This document shows, piece by piece, positions 34,163-42,867 of a stretch of DNA of 64,000 nt. The stretch covers positions 1,860,001 to 1,924,000 of the forward strand of contig CP040678.1 in the NCBI GenBank assembly GCA_005954745.1. The letters are read 5' to 3'. The DNA is from Halostella pelagica (GTDB lineage: Archaea > Halobacteriota > Halobacteria > Halobacteriales > Natronoarchaeaceae). Made by a program: the position numbers and the translations under genes. The notes under the pieces were generated by a model. It did no database searches. It was not told the DNA's origin and worked only from the letters and a program-made list of their open reading frames with translations. Positions within the stretch are counted from its first letter, which is position 1, and each line of letters starts with the position of its first letter.

Positions 34163-35539
34163 TTAGAACGGCTCTTCGACTACGACCGTCTCGTCGCGGT
34201 CCGCACCGACTCCGACGGCGTACACCGGCGTGTCGAGTTCGTCGCTTACGTACTCAAGATACGTCTGGGCACCGTCCGGAATGGCGTCGTAGCCGTCCGC
34301 GGCGACGGAGGACCAGTCGACGTCCGGCCAGCCGTCGAACGACCGGAAGTTCGGTTCACAGCGCCGCCAGTGTTCGGTCGTCGCCGGCATGCTGAACGTT
34401 TCTTCGCCCTCCAGGTCGTAGGAGTGGCCGACTTTCACCTCGTCTAGCCCGGAGAGGACGTCGATGTGATTGACCGCGAGCCCGGTGAAGCCGCTCGTGC
34501 GGGCGGCGTGGCGGAGCATCGGCATGTCAAGCCACCCGACGCGGCGGGGGCGACCGGTAACCGTACCGTATTCGCCGCCCTCTTCGCGGATGTACGTCGC
34601 GAGTTCCTCGTTCTCGCCCTCGCCCTGCTCGTCGTAGCCGGGCGTGTCGCCGACGACACCGCCGAGTTCGGTCGGCATCGGTCCGCTCCCGACCCGCGTG
34701 AGATACGCTTTGACGATGCCGATGACCTCGCCGCCACCGACGACGCCGGGGCTGAGGCCGGTGCCGGTCGCCGCCCCGCCGGCAGTCGGGTTGGACGACG
34801 TGACGTACGGGTAGTTTCCGTGGTCGATATCGATGATGGTCCCCTGTGCGCCTTCGAGCATGACGCTCTCCTCCTCCTCTATGGCGTCAGTGAGGAAGGA
34901 GCCAGCGTTGACGGTCATGTCCTGGTCGTCGAGACGGCGACCGAACTCCCGGTACTGCTCGAACACGGCGTCGATGTCGAACGCCTCGGGAGCGTCGAGG
35001 TCCGCAACGTCGAGGCCGTACACGTCCTCGATGAGCGCGCGCTTCTGCGGGACGGCGTATTCGAGACGCTCGCGGAGGACATCGGGTTCGAGAAGGTCGC
35101 CGACGCGGACTCCGCGACGGCCCGCCTTGTCCTCGTACGTCGGTCCGATGCCGCGGCCCGTCGTGCCTACCTCCTGGTCCGACTCGCTCTTTATCTCCTC
35201 CTCGATGCCGTCTAACACGCGGTGGTAGGGAAGGATGACGTGGGCGCGGCGTGCCACCCGAACGTCCGGGTCGAGGCCGCGCTCTCGGAGGTCGTCTATC
35301 TCGTCGAACAGCGTCGCGGGGTTGACGACGCACCCGTTTCCGAGCACCCCCACTTTGCCGCGAACAGCCCCGCTGGGAACCAGCGAAAGCTTGTACTCGG
35401 TGCCGTCTTCGACGACAGTGTGGCCGGCGTTGTCGCCGCCCTGGTACCGGGCGACAACGTCGGCCTCGTCGCAGTAGAGGTCGACAATGCCGCCTTTCCC
35501 CTCGTCGCCCAGTTGGGCACCGACGATGGTAACGGTCAT
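34163..35539 (-). CDS. purA: Adenylosuccinate synthase
   Basis: This 458-residue enzyme joins IMP and aspartate with GTP to give adenylosuccinate, the first step from IMP to AMP. The P-loop region is GAQLGDEGKGGIVDLY, and ARYQGGDNAGHTVV holds the IMP-binding loop. QEVGTTGRGIGPTYEDKAGRRGVRVGDLL, EGAQGTIIDIDHGNYPYVTSSNPTAGGAATG and the GTP-specificity motif NHIDVLSGLDEVKVG are all present. The length is typical for haloarchaea. A single gene, convergent with the hemoglobin gene. Confidence 0.96.
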   Translation of the reverse strand: MTVTIVGAQLGDEGKGGIVDLYCDEADVVARYQGGDNAGHTVVEDGTEYKLSLVPSGAVRGKVGVLGNGCVVNPATLFDEIDDLRERGLDPDVRVARRAHVILPYHRVLDGIEEEIKSESDQEVGTTGRGIGPTYEDKAGRRGVRVGDLLEPDVLRERLEYAVPQKRALIEDVYGLDVADLDAPEAFDIDAVFEQYREFGRRLDDQDMTVNAGSFLTDAIEEEESVMLEGAQGTIIDIDHGNYPYVTSSNPTAGGAATGTGLSPGVVGGGEVIGIVKAYLTRVGSGPMPTELGGVVGDTPGYDEQGEGENEELATYIREEGGEYGTVTGRPRRVGWLDMPMLRHAARTSGFTGLAVNHIDVLSGLDEVKVGHSYDLEGEETFSMPATTEHWRRCEPNFRSFDGWPDVDWSSVAADGYDAIPDGAQTYLEYVSDELDTPVYAVGVGADRDETVVVEEPF

Positions 35540-35969
35540 AACAGGGTTCGATTCTCTCTACCCCGGTAAACCGATTACGATAGTGACGCTCGTCACCGGA
35601 GAAGTACCCCACGTTCGTGTATTGCCCGGACTGCGAACGCCGTCAAGCAAGCACTTCCGTGATTACGGCGGGTGCTACCGCGTGACGCGTACGCAAATCC
35701 GAGTATCGGCGGCGCTCCGCGGTGTGAATTCTACTGCGAGGAGGATCCACCGGATCCGAGTAGTCGGGGACCGTCGTTCGGACAAGCCGGCCTGCGGTCG
35801 CACGTTCCCGTTCGGGTTCTATCGCGCACGTTCCCGGTAGCAGCCGCGATCACCGACTGTGGCTCCGATCCAAAGTGTTAACCTTCATCACGGGAAACGT
35901 CTGAGACGTATTCGACGCACCGCTCTGAAGACAACTTTTAAAACCCCGAAAGACAAGTTAACAAATGCC
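35540..35969. other. 430-bp intergenic region
   Basis: No gene is supported. The region carries divergent promoters for purA (left) and the wHTH gene (right; TATA at 35936-35943). The middle has no repeat or RNA fold that I can see. Short open frames here are Arg-rich shadows. Confidence 0.4.
35936..35943 (+). promoter_or_regulatory. TATA box of the small wHTH gene
   Basis: TTTTAAAA lies 27-34 bases before ATG 35970. A second ATG at 35965 is out of frame. The spacing supports a leaderless mRNA starting near 35965. Confidence 0.6.
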
Positions 35970-36275
35970 ATGATAGACCGACTTGAGAAAGAGGTCGATA
36001 TGCTTGAACGTCACCTCCAGGTTCTGAAGATGGTCATCGAGAGCGAGCCCATCGGGATCGTCAAGATGTCCAACGAAACTGGTTACCCACATCACAAGGT
36101 TCGATACTCCCTTCGCGTTCTCGAAGAGGAGAACCTCATCGAACCCTCCAGCCAGGGTGCCATCAAGACGGAGCGTACCGACGAGTTTGTCGACGAACTC
36201 GACGAGAAGTTAGACGAGATAGTCGACAAACTCGACAGTATGAAGATAGACGAGAGCGCCGAAGTCGAAAGTTAG
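35970..36275 (+). CDS. Haloarchaeal winged-helix regulator with coiled tail (101 aa)
   Basis: A 101-residue protein from ATG 35970. A short coiled-coil start (MIDRLEKEVDMLERHLQVLKMVIE) leads into a winged helix: EPIGIVKMSNETGYPHHKVRYSLRVLEEENLIEPSSQGAI, with recognition helix PHHKVRYSLRVLEEE. The C-terminal helix FVDELDEKLDEIVDKLDSM probably dimerises. This is a compact, strongly conserved type of haloarchaeal regulator. Its targets are unknown. Its last 4 bases overlap the convergent coiled-coil gene. Confidence 0.78.
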   Translation: MIDRLEKEVDMLERHLQVLKMVIESEPIGIVKMSNETGYPHHKVRYSLRVLEEENLIEPSSQGAIKTERTDEFVDELDEKLDEIVDKLDSMKIDESAEVES

Positions 36276-38956
36276 AGTTCCGGCACGTTGAGGTGGAAGT
36301 CTCTGCCGCGTGATTCGACGAGACAGAGGTGATAGCCTTTCTTACGGGCCAGTTTCACGAAGCTCTCCTTCGAGTCTCGACTCAGGAAACTCCCACTCGT
36401 CGCTTCGGCCGCGGTCTCCAGCGCGCCCGGTTCGAAGAAACTCGACGTGACGACGAACGCCGAACACAGGCGGTCGTTGGTCTCTTTGACCTTCGAAGCA
36501 CTGTTTTGAAGCCCGGCCATCCCGTCCTGCGTGACGGGTTGGCGCGAGTCGTTCAGGTCCGCGACGACGAGCGGGTTCCCCATCCGGTCGCGCAAGACGA
36601 TGTCGAACTGCTGTTGCTCGCGTACTTCGTCCCCGTTTTCGGTGTAGACGAGGCTGACGTTGCCCTTTATCTCGGCGCGGTCGATCTCGGGGATCGCGTT
36701 GTAGAGGTCTTCGAGCGCCGTCGCGTGTCCGGTATCGCGGATCTCGTACAACAGACCGCCGACTATCCAGTCAACGAAGTTGAACTCTAAGGTGTTCGTG
36801 AGGAACTCGTCGAACGCCTGGCCGTCGACTGCCACGTCGTCGGTTTCGAACTGCGTGTGATGTTCGAGGCGCAGGTTCGCGTTCACCGCTTCGGCGTCGG
36901 CTTCGCCGGCCCTCGCGTCGTCCAGCGTCGCGTCTCCTTTCGAGCCGTAGCGGACGAACAAGTTGGTCCCCTGAAGCGCCTCCGCCGGACTGATCCGCTG
37001 ACTGGCGTTCGGCGTGTCCCCTGCGGCTTGGCGCGCGTCCTCGACTTCCGTTTTCAGGCGGTTGACCGTCTGTTCGAGGCGCTCTATCTCGGATTCGAGC
37101 TCCTCGACTTCCCCGCGGAGCGACTCGTTTTTCCCGGCGAGGTCGTCGCGCTCGGACCTGAGCCGGTCCCGTTCGCCCTGGAGGTCCGAAACGCGCTGTT
37201 GCAGTTGGTCGATCTTGTCCTCGCGTTCCAGCACTTCCTGTTTCAACGCCTCGCTGTTCTCGGTCGATCGCTGCGTGCTGGACCCGTTATCTCCGGTTCC
37301 ACGGGCTTTCGCCCGGTCTCGGTCGGCTGTTTGTCCCTGGGTCCCTGCACGGTCGCGATTGGTCGGTCCACCTCGATTCCTGGCCTGGCGACCCGAAGCG
37401 CCGCGTGTTCCGGTTCCCCGGGCGCTGCTTTGTGCCTGTGAGTCGCTCCGTCCTCCGTCGTCACCGGTCGACGTGCGGTCGGGGTCAAGCGCGGGGATCG
37501 TCTGGGTCTCGCGCCACTCCGCCTCGTCTTCGTTGCCCGGATCGGTTCGTTCGGCCTCGGCCGACGCCGCGTCGTCTGACCCGAGGTCGGTGTCCCAACT
37601 CTCCTGTTTCGGATCGTCGTCGGCTCTCTGGTCGGGTCCGGCCGTGTCCGTTCGGTCCGCGCCGCTATCGCCCGCGTTTGCCGGCGTTTCAGGCGGTTCC
37701 GTGGAAGCCGACGCGGTGTCACTGTCGGGATCGGGTTCTGTTTCGACCGCGGGGTCAGCGTCCGTCGGATCCGTCGCGTCACCGGCGGCGGTGCCGAACG
37801 ACTCCCGTTCGGTAGGGTGTGTCGGATCGAGGTCTGGCTCCGAACCCGACGGCGATTCTCTAGTGGTCTCCTCGCTCGGCATCGGATCCGAGGCGTCCTC
37901 GTGCGATACCGAGTCCGTGACGCTCTCGGTCGGGGACTGATCTGCGGTGCTCCCGTCGGTTCGCGCCGCATCGTCACGTTCCGGGGAAGTCGTTACGTCG
38001 TCTTCCGGGGAAGGCGTCACGTCGCCTACCTCGGTCGCCCCGCTCTCGTCAGTCGAGGTCTCTGTTCTCTCCGTGGCCGTCGTGTCGGGGGACACGTCCG
38101 ACTGCCGGTCGGTGGCTGCGTCAGTCGGCGGGGTTTCCCCACCGCTGGATCGCTCTGAACCGGACTGTCGCGCGTCGCTCGTCCCCGTCGTCGCGGCGTC
38201 GTCGACGGTCGGTGACCCACCCGTTCCGCTACCGGCATCGATGTCGTCCGTCACCCCTACACCGCCGGCCTCGTCCGTCACGCCGGTTCCGGCGCTCGAA
38301 TTCTCAACCGTCGTGCCCGTGCCGACGCCGGTTCCCGTCTCCGGTTCGGCGTTCGAATCACTGTCGGTCGACCCCACGCCGTCCGCATCGCCGTGTGCGT
38401 CGCCGGTTGTACCCGACGCGGACGGTACGTCGGTCACCTCGATATCGACGTTCCGAACCTCGTAGATGCCGACCTCGTCGTTGGCGCGCTCGAACGCCTC
38501 GTCGCCGGTCAGGAGGTCCTCGCTGTTGCCGACGAACGCGCATTTCATCGAGCGTCCGCCGTAGTAGACGACGTAGTAGTCGCCGCTCAGAACGTTCTCG
38601 CTGAGTTCGATGTAGCCGGTGAACGAACCGGAAGAGAGCGTTCCGTCGGCCTCGGCCACGGGCGTGTCCTCCGTGTAGTATTTGGCCTGCTGTTCGCCGC
38701 CCTTTTCGAGCATGGTAAACAGAAGCGGGAGAGAGGGATCCGGTGCCTTGTACGGTGTCGCAGATGCAGACTCGAAGTCCTCTATCTCCCCCTCGAACAC
38801 CCCCACGATGCGGCCGTTTAGCATGAATAACCACGTGCCGCGCGCGCGCACCGCACCCGAGAATCCGTCGTCCGCGAGGTCTCGTAACCCATCGTACCCC
38901 GTCGTTGTCGGACGGGTACTCCAGTCATCCACCCGCTCCTCCGTGCGCGTTTTCAT
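36272..38956 (-). CDS. Long multi-domain protein: sensor-like N-domain, coiled coil, nuclease-like C-domain (DUF7527-like)
   Basis: An 894-residue protein from ATG 38956. Residues 1-180 form a compact alpha/beta domain (GYDGLRDLADDGFSGAVRARGTWLFMLNGRIVGVFEGEIEDF onward), reminiscent of DUF4388-type sensor domains. Residues about 185-560 are a long Ser/Thr/Asp/Gly linker. Residues about 570-650 are a heptad-rich coiled coil (VLEREDKIDQLQQRVSDLQGERDRL). The C-terminal 240 residues contain QFDIVLRDRMGNPLVVADLND, similar to a PD-(D/E)xK nuclease core but with VADLND in place of the usual ExK. I recall the family as DUF7527. Function unknown. Confidence 0.7.
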   Translation of the reverse strand: MKTRTEERVDDWSTRPTTTGYDGLRDLADDGFSGAVRARGTWLFMLNGRIVGVFEGEIEDFESASATPYKAPDPSLPLLFTMLEKGGEQQAKYYTEDTPVAEADGTLSSGSFTGYIELSENVLSGDYYVVYYGGRSMKCAFVGNSEDLLTGDEAFERANDEVGIYEVRNVDIEVTDVPSASGTTGDAHGDADGVGSTDSDSNAEPETGTGVGTGTTVENSSAGTGVTDEAGGVGVTDDIDAGSGTGGSPTVDDAATTGTSDARQSGSERSSGGETPPTDAATDRQSDVSPDTTATERTETSTDESGATEVGDVTPSPEDDVTTSPERDDAARTDGSTADQSPTESVTDSVSHEDASDPMPSEETTRESPSGSEPDLDPTHPTERESFGTAAGDATDPTDADPAVETEPDPDSDTASASTEPPETPANAGDSGADRTDTAGPDQRADDDPKQESWDTDLGSDDAASAEAERTDPGNEDEAEWRETQTIPALDPDRTSTGDDGGRSDSQAQSSARGTGTRGASGRQARNRGGPTNRDRAGTQGQTADRDRAKARGTGDNGSSTQRSTENSEALKQEVLEREDKIDQLQQRVSDLQGERDRLRSERDDLAGKNESLRGEVEELESEIERLEQTVNRLKTEVEDARQAAGDTPNASQRISPAEALQGTNLFVRYGSKGDATLDDARAGEADAEAVNANLRLEHHTQFETDDVAVDGQAFDEFLTNTLEFNFVDWIVGGLLYEIRDTGHATALEDLYNAIPEIDRAEIKGNVSLVYTENGDEVREQQQFDIVLRDRMGNPLVVADLNDSRQPVTQDGMAGLQNSASKVKETNDRLCSAFVVTSSFFEPGALETAAEATSGSFLSRDSKESFVKLARKKGYHLCLVESRGRDFHLNVPEL

Positions 38957-39079
38957 GCATGGCAAAAGCCACATGCGAAACATATACTTTCCGCCGCTAG
39001 CAGAGAATGTGTCCCGCCGTGACAGGTCAGAGGTGGACCTGCGGGCGGCTAGAAGCTACCGCCGACCGAACTACTCGCC

Positions 39080-39358
39080 TCAGATCTTCTGTTCGGCGTC
39101 GTCGGCGAGTTCCTCCATGCGCTTGCCGATACGGCCCGCGGAGGAGAACTCGTCTTCGCTCATCGCGTTTGCGAGCGCGTTTCCGAGCACGAACACGGCG
39201 TGTTTGTGCTCGCTTTTCGATTTGTGAACGTGAGACGGGTCGACGTCTAGCTGATAGTACGGGTCGAACAGTTCCGGATCGACTTCCTCACGCTCGGCGA
39301 CGTTCTCCATGATCGTCACCATCTGCTCGTGTAATTCGAGTAGCTCGTCCTTATGCAT
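39080..39358 (-). CDS. UPF0058-family protein (92 aa)
   Basis: A 92-residue protein from ATG 39358 (MHKDELLELHEQMVTIMENV). The segments LFDPYYQLDVDPSHVHKSKSEHKHAVFVLGNALANAM are the UPF0058 signature, with a His-rich loop (HVHKS, EHKHA) that may bind metal. UPF0058 proteins are small helical archaeal proteins of unknown function. Single gene, divergent from the K+ channel gene, with a 140-bp gap. Confidence 0.88.
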   Translation of the reverse strand: MHKDELLELHEQMVTIMENVAEREEVDPELFDPYYQLDVDPSHVHKSKSEHKHAVFVLGNALANAMSEDEFSSAGRIGKRMEELADDAEQKI

Positions 39359-39498
39359 GGATCCCTCTATGGGGGGTCCGAATTTCAACCTTTTGACCGT
39401 GCCACCCCCCGTTCGGTGGAAAATCGGTGACCTGACCCTCCATCGGCGAGTTCTTCGACGGAACCCTTTTTGTCCTCTGTGTGGGAAAGAGTGTGCGA

Positions 39499-41130
39499 AT
39501 GAGTACCTGGCGACGACGAACGATACTCTATCTCCTCGGACTGGCGGGTATCATCCTCCTGTACGCGCTCGCGTACCACTTCGGGATGGGGATCTTCGAG
39601 AATCGACCGTCGACGTTCCCGCACTCGCTTCAGGTCGTCGTCGAGACGTTCACTACGACCGGGTTCGGGTCGGACGCCCCCTGGTCCTCGCCGTGGATGA
39701 ACGTCCTGGTCATTCTGATGGACCTGACCGGCGTGTTTCTCATTTTCATGACGCTCCCGGCGTTCGTGTTCCCGCTGTTCGAGGAGACGCTGGCAACCGC
39801 CGCACCGACCGCGGTCAAGGACCTCTCAGACCACGTCGTCGTCTGCGAGTACACGCCTCACGGAGAGGCGCTCGTCGACGAACTCGAAACGCGCGGACAG
39901 GAGTACGTCGTCGTCGAATCGGACGAACCGACGGCGACGGAACTCCACGAGACGGGACTGTCAGTGATTCATGGTGACCCGGAATCGACCGCGACGCTCC
40001 GGAACGCGAACGTCTCGGGGGCGACTGCGGTCGTCGCGGACGCCGACGACGAACGTAACGCCAGCATCGTCCTCTCCGTCCGGGAAGTCGACGGCGAGGT
40101 ACAGACGGTGACGCTCGTCGAGGATACCGCAAACTCGGGGTATCACCGGTACGCCGGTGCGGACCACGTGCTCTCTCCCGAGCGGATCCTCGGCGAGAGC
40201 CTCGCCGACAAGATAACGCGGACGGTCGACTCCCGGGTCGGTGAGGCCGTAACGGAGGATTACGAGATAGCGGAACTCATCGTCCAGCGAAACAGCGCTC
40301 TCGACGGCACGCAACTGGTCGACAGCGGTATCCGGGAGGGGACTGGGGCGAACGTCGTCGGTATCTGGGAGCACGGTGAGTTCCAAAGTCCGCCGTCCCC
40401 CGAAACCGAACTCTCGGAGGGGACGGTCCTCCTTGCCGCGGGACGCGTGTCCAACCTGAAGGCGCTCCGACGACTGACGCGGTCGAAGCGCCGCCGGCCG
40501 TCGCGATCGGACGTCGTCCTTCTCGGTACCGGTGAGGTCGGGTCGACCGTTGTCGACGTGCTGGCATCAGCCGACATCGATGCGACGGTCGTTGACCACC
40601 GGGACACGTCTCTCACGGACGTGGTCGGCGACGCAACGAGCGAACGGACGCTTCGGGAGGCAGGCGTTCCCGACGCGACGACAGTGGTTATCACGCTGGG
40701 GAGCGACACGGCGACGACGTTTGCGACTCTCGTCGTCGACCAACTCAATCCGGACGCCGAGATCGTCTGCCGGGCCGAGGAGGACGAGAGCGTTCCGAAA
40801 CTCTACCGGGCCGGCGCGGACTACGTGCTAGCGCTGTCGACGGTCAGCGGTCGCATGCTCGCATCGACAGTACTCGACAGGGATGTCATCTCGCTCGACA
40901 CACAGGTCGAGGTCGTGCGCACCGAGGCACCCGCGCTCGCGGGACAGACGATCCGTGCCGCGGACATCCGCAACCGAACGGGGTGTACCGTCATCGCGGT
41001 CGAACGCGACGGAGAGACGATAACTGACCTCGCCCCGAGCTTCCGATTCAAGGTCGGCGACGAGGTCATCGTCGCCGGGATAGACGCCGACGTCAACGAG
41101 TTCACGGCGCTTGTCACGGAATCCGAGTAA
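39499..41130 (+). CDS. Potassium channel with two RCK (TrkA-N/TrkA-C) domains
   Basis: A 543-residue protein from ATG 39499. Helix 1 (ILYLLGLAGIILLYALAYHFG), a pore loop LQVVVETFTTTGFGSDAPW and helix 2 (MNVLVILMDLTGVFLIFMTLPAFVFPLF) form a 2-TM channel subunit. The selectivity filter reads TTTGFGSD (about residues 52-59) instead of TVGYGD. Two cytoplasmic RCK units follow: DHVVVCEYTPHGEALVDELE (first; its GxGxxG is replaced by EYTPHG) and DVVLLGTGEVGSTVVDVLASA (second; intact). Each has a TrkA-C-like domain. This type gates K+ (or Na+) flow in response to nucleotides. Ion preference cannot be fixed. Confidence 0.85.
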   Translation: MSTWRRRTILYLLGLAGIILLYALAYHFGMGIFENRPSTFPHSLQVVVETFTTTGFGSDAPWSSPWMNVLVILMDLTGVFLIFMTLPAFVFPLFEETLATAAPTAVKDLSDHVVVCEYTPHGEALVDELETRGQEYVVVESDEPTATELHETGLSVIHGDPESTATLRNANVSGATAVVADADDERNASIVLSVREVDGEVQTVTLVEDTANSGYHRYAGADHVLSPERILGESLADKITRTVDSRVGEAVTEDYEIAELIVQRNSALDGTQLVDSGIREGTGANVVGIWEHGEFQSPPSPETELSEGTVLLAAGRVSNLKALRRLTRSKRRRPSRSDVVLLGTGEVGSTVVDVLASADIDATVVDHRDTSLTDVVGDATSERTLREAGVPDATTVVITLGSDTATTFATLVVDQLNPDAEIVCRAEEDESVPKLYRAGADYVLALSTVSGRMLASTVLDRDVISLDTQVEVVRTEAPALAGQTIRAADIRNRTGCTVIAVERDGETITDLAPSFRFKVGDEVIVAGIDADVNEFTALVTESE

Positions 41131-41233
41131 CAGTGTCCAGACCCGTCGCGTTCGGACGTACCAGCCGTGCGGTCTGCTGTGCGGACGTACTGCCCCGCTG
41201 TCTGGCGACAGGGCGGGCGGTGACGTTCGATGG

Positions 41234-41806
41234 CTACTGTCGGAGCAGGCGGCGAGCGGTGGCGACCGTCCACACGCCGAAGACGGCCGCGCCGGCGAAC
41301 TCCGCGCCCGCAAACCAGTCGGGCGCGAGCAGTCCGGCCCAGCCGATCCACAGCAGGACGTGACCGATGCCGAGCCAGACGGTCGCCAGTCCCCGTCGAA
41401 CGTCGCCCGCGAGCGCCTCGCCGCTGCCCCACACCCACAGCGTTACCGTGGCGAAGAGATAGTGGGCGATAGCGGTGATCCCGTGGCCCGCTCTCGGGAG
41501 GTGGAAGACGCCGACGAGCCCCATCAAGGCGGTCGCGAGGACGAACGCGACCGCACCCGCGGTCTGTACGGCGTTTTCCGCCCGGCCGTAGAGCGCGTAC
41601 GCGAACGGCAGTCCGACGACGCCGGCCGCGACGAGTCCGCCGTTGAACAGTCGAAACGTGGGTTCGTTCGGCCGCCCCATGTCAGACAGCGCCGCCCCGC
41701 TCCAGGTGAACGACGGCGAAAGAAGCGTCGCCACGAGGATGGAACCAAGCGCCAGCGTGGGCGCGGCGAGTCCGGCCGCCGCAGTGACCCGGCGAGTTGA
41801 TGGCAT
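41234..41806 (-). CDS. DUF998-family membrane protein
   Basis: A 190-residue protein from ATG 41806 (ATG 41818 is possible). It has six predicted helices: RVTAAAGLAAPTLALGSILVATLL, FNGGLVAAGVVGLPFAYAL, TAGAVAFVLATALMGLVGVF, ITAIAHYLFATVTLWVWG, TVWLGIGHVLLWIGWAGLLA and EFAGAAVFGVWTVATA. The SPSFTWSGAALSDMG loop after helix 1 is typical of DUF998. Its function is unknown, with a possible link to membrane lipids. It is convergent with the channel gene. Confidence 0.8.
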   Translation of the reverse strand: MPSTRRVTAAAGLAAPTLALGSILVATLLSPSFTWSGAALSDMGRPNEPTFRLFNGGLVAAGVVGLPFAYALYGRAENAVQTAGAVAFVLATALMGLVGVFHLPRAGHGITAIAHYLFATVTLWVWGSGEALAGDVRRGLATVWLGIGHVLLWIGWAGLLAPDWFAGAEFAGAAVFGVWTVATARRLLRQ

Positions 41807-41989
41807 GGTTTCGTCCATCGAGCCGGGAGTGAAATACGTTCTCACACATCGCGGCTGTTTCTCCGCGTTTCACGCCGTCGCCCGCAAAGTCTCGGATCGC
41901 CGACTCCCTATATCAACTGGGCGACGGTCGATCCCCGTTGTTTTTGGCAAACCTAAAAACTCAAGTACTCCCGAGCGAAACCGCCAGTA

Positions 41990-42718
41990 ATGAGTATACG
42001 GGCAGATCGGGACCGCGACGACGGAGACGGGAGCGAGGACCAGTTCACCTTCGACGACCTGAGCGTCGTGATGGGGACGTACAACGAGGCCGAGGCCATC
42101 GGAACAGTGCTCGACGACGTCGCCGATGTGACGGACGGACGCGCCGAGGTGGTCTGTGTCGACAGTTCCGACGACGAGACGCCGGAGGTAGCGCGTGAAC
42201 ACGGCGCTCGCGTGGTCAGACAACCCCCGCAAGGGTACGGCGTCGCGGTCCGCGAAGCCATCCTGACGCCGGACCGGCCTATCGTCGTCACCACTGACTG
42301 CGACGACACCTATCCGATGGAGCAGTTGCCGGAGTTCCTCGCCGCGATAAACGACGGGTACGACGTGGTCAGCGGGGACCGACTCTACCACGGTGCCGAC
42401 GCGATGCCGGACCTCAACCGCCGCGGCAATCAGGCGTTTGCCCTGCTCGCGAGCGGTCTGATGGGCCAGCGCGTCCACGACACGACGACGGGGATGCGCG
42501 CGTACCGCCGGGACGTGGTCGAGTCAATCGAGTGGACCGAAAACACGGGGCTCTCGGCGGAACTGCTGATCCGGCCGCTGATGCGGGGATACGACGTGAA
42601 GGAAGTGCCCATAGCGTACCGCGAACGGAAAGGCGAGACGAAACTCGACCCGTTCTCGGGCGGCGTCGCCATCGCGAAGTCCATCGTCAAAGTCTGCCTC
42701 GAAGAGCAGTTCCGGTGA
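41990..42718 (+). CDS. GT2 glycosyltransferase (dolichyl-phosphate hexosyltransferase type)
   Basis: This 242-residue GT-A enzyme has DDLSVVMGTYNEAEAIGTVLDDVAD as its nucleotide-sugar start, RAEVVCVDSSDDETPEVAREHGARVV, and VVTTDCDDTYPMEQLPEF with the DxD-like metal site (DCDD). LNRRGNQAFALLASGLMGQRVHDTTTGMRAYRRDVV matches dolichol-phosphate mannose/glucose synthases. No C-terminal membrane helices are present, so it is of the soluble DPM1-like kind. It likely loads a sugar onto dolichyl phosphate for S-layer N-glycosylation or a related pathway. The substrate is inferred. Confidence 0.85.
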   Translation: MSIRADRDRDDGDGSEDQFTFDDLSVVMGTYNEAEAIGTVLDDVADVTDGRAEVVCVDSSDDETPEVAREHGARVVRQPPQGYGVAVREAILTPDRPIVVTTDCDDTYPMEQLPEFLAAINDGYDVVSGDRLYHGADAMPDLNRRGNQAFALLASGLMGQRVHDTTTGMRAYRRDVVESIEWTENTGLSAELLIRPLMRGYDVKEVPIAYRERKGETKLDPFSGGVAIAKSIVKVCLEEQFR

Positions 42719-42867
42719 GCCTCTCGGAGTGATTCTATCGGGGGAACACCGTCGAACAGTTCCATTCCCAAGAAACGATATGCACCGGACAATAGTGATA
42801 CAGACCGTCCAGTACCCCGCTGTACGGCTATTATAAACCTATTCCTGTACTATTCGGGAATCCCGAG

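Noticed and set aside
37014-37940. Ser-rich + strand frame within the coiled-coil gene
   Set aside because: It is the complement of the low-complexity Ser/Asp/Thr linker, and arises from biased codon composition.
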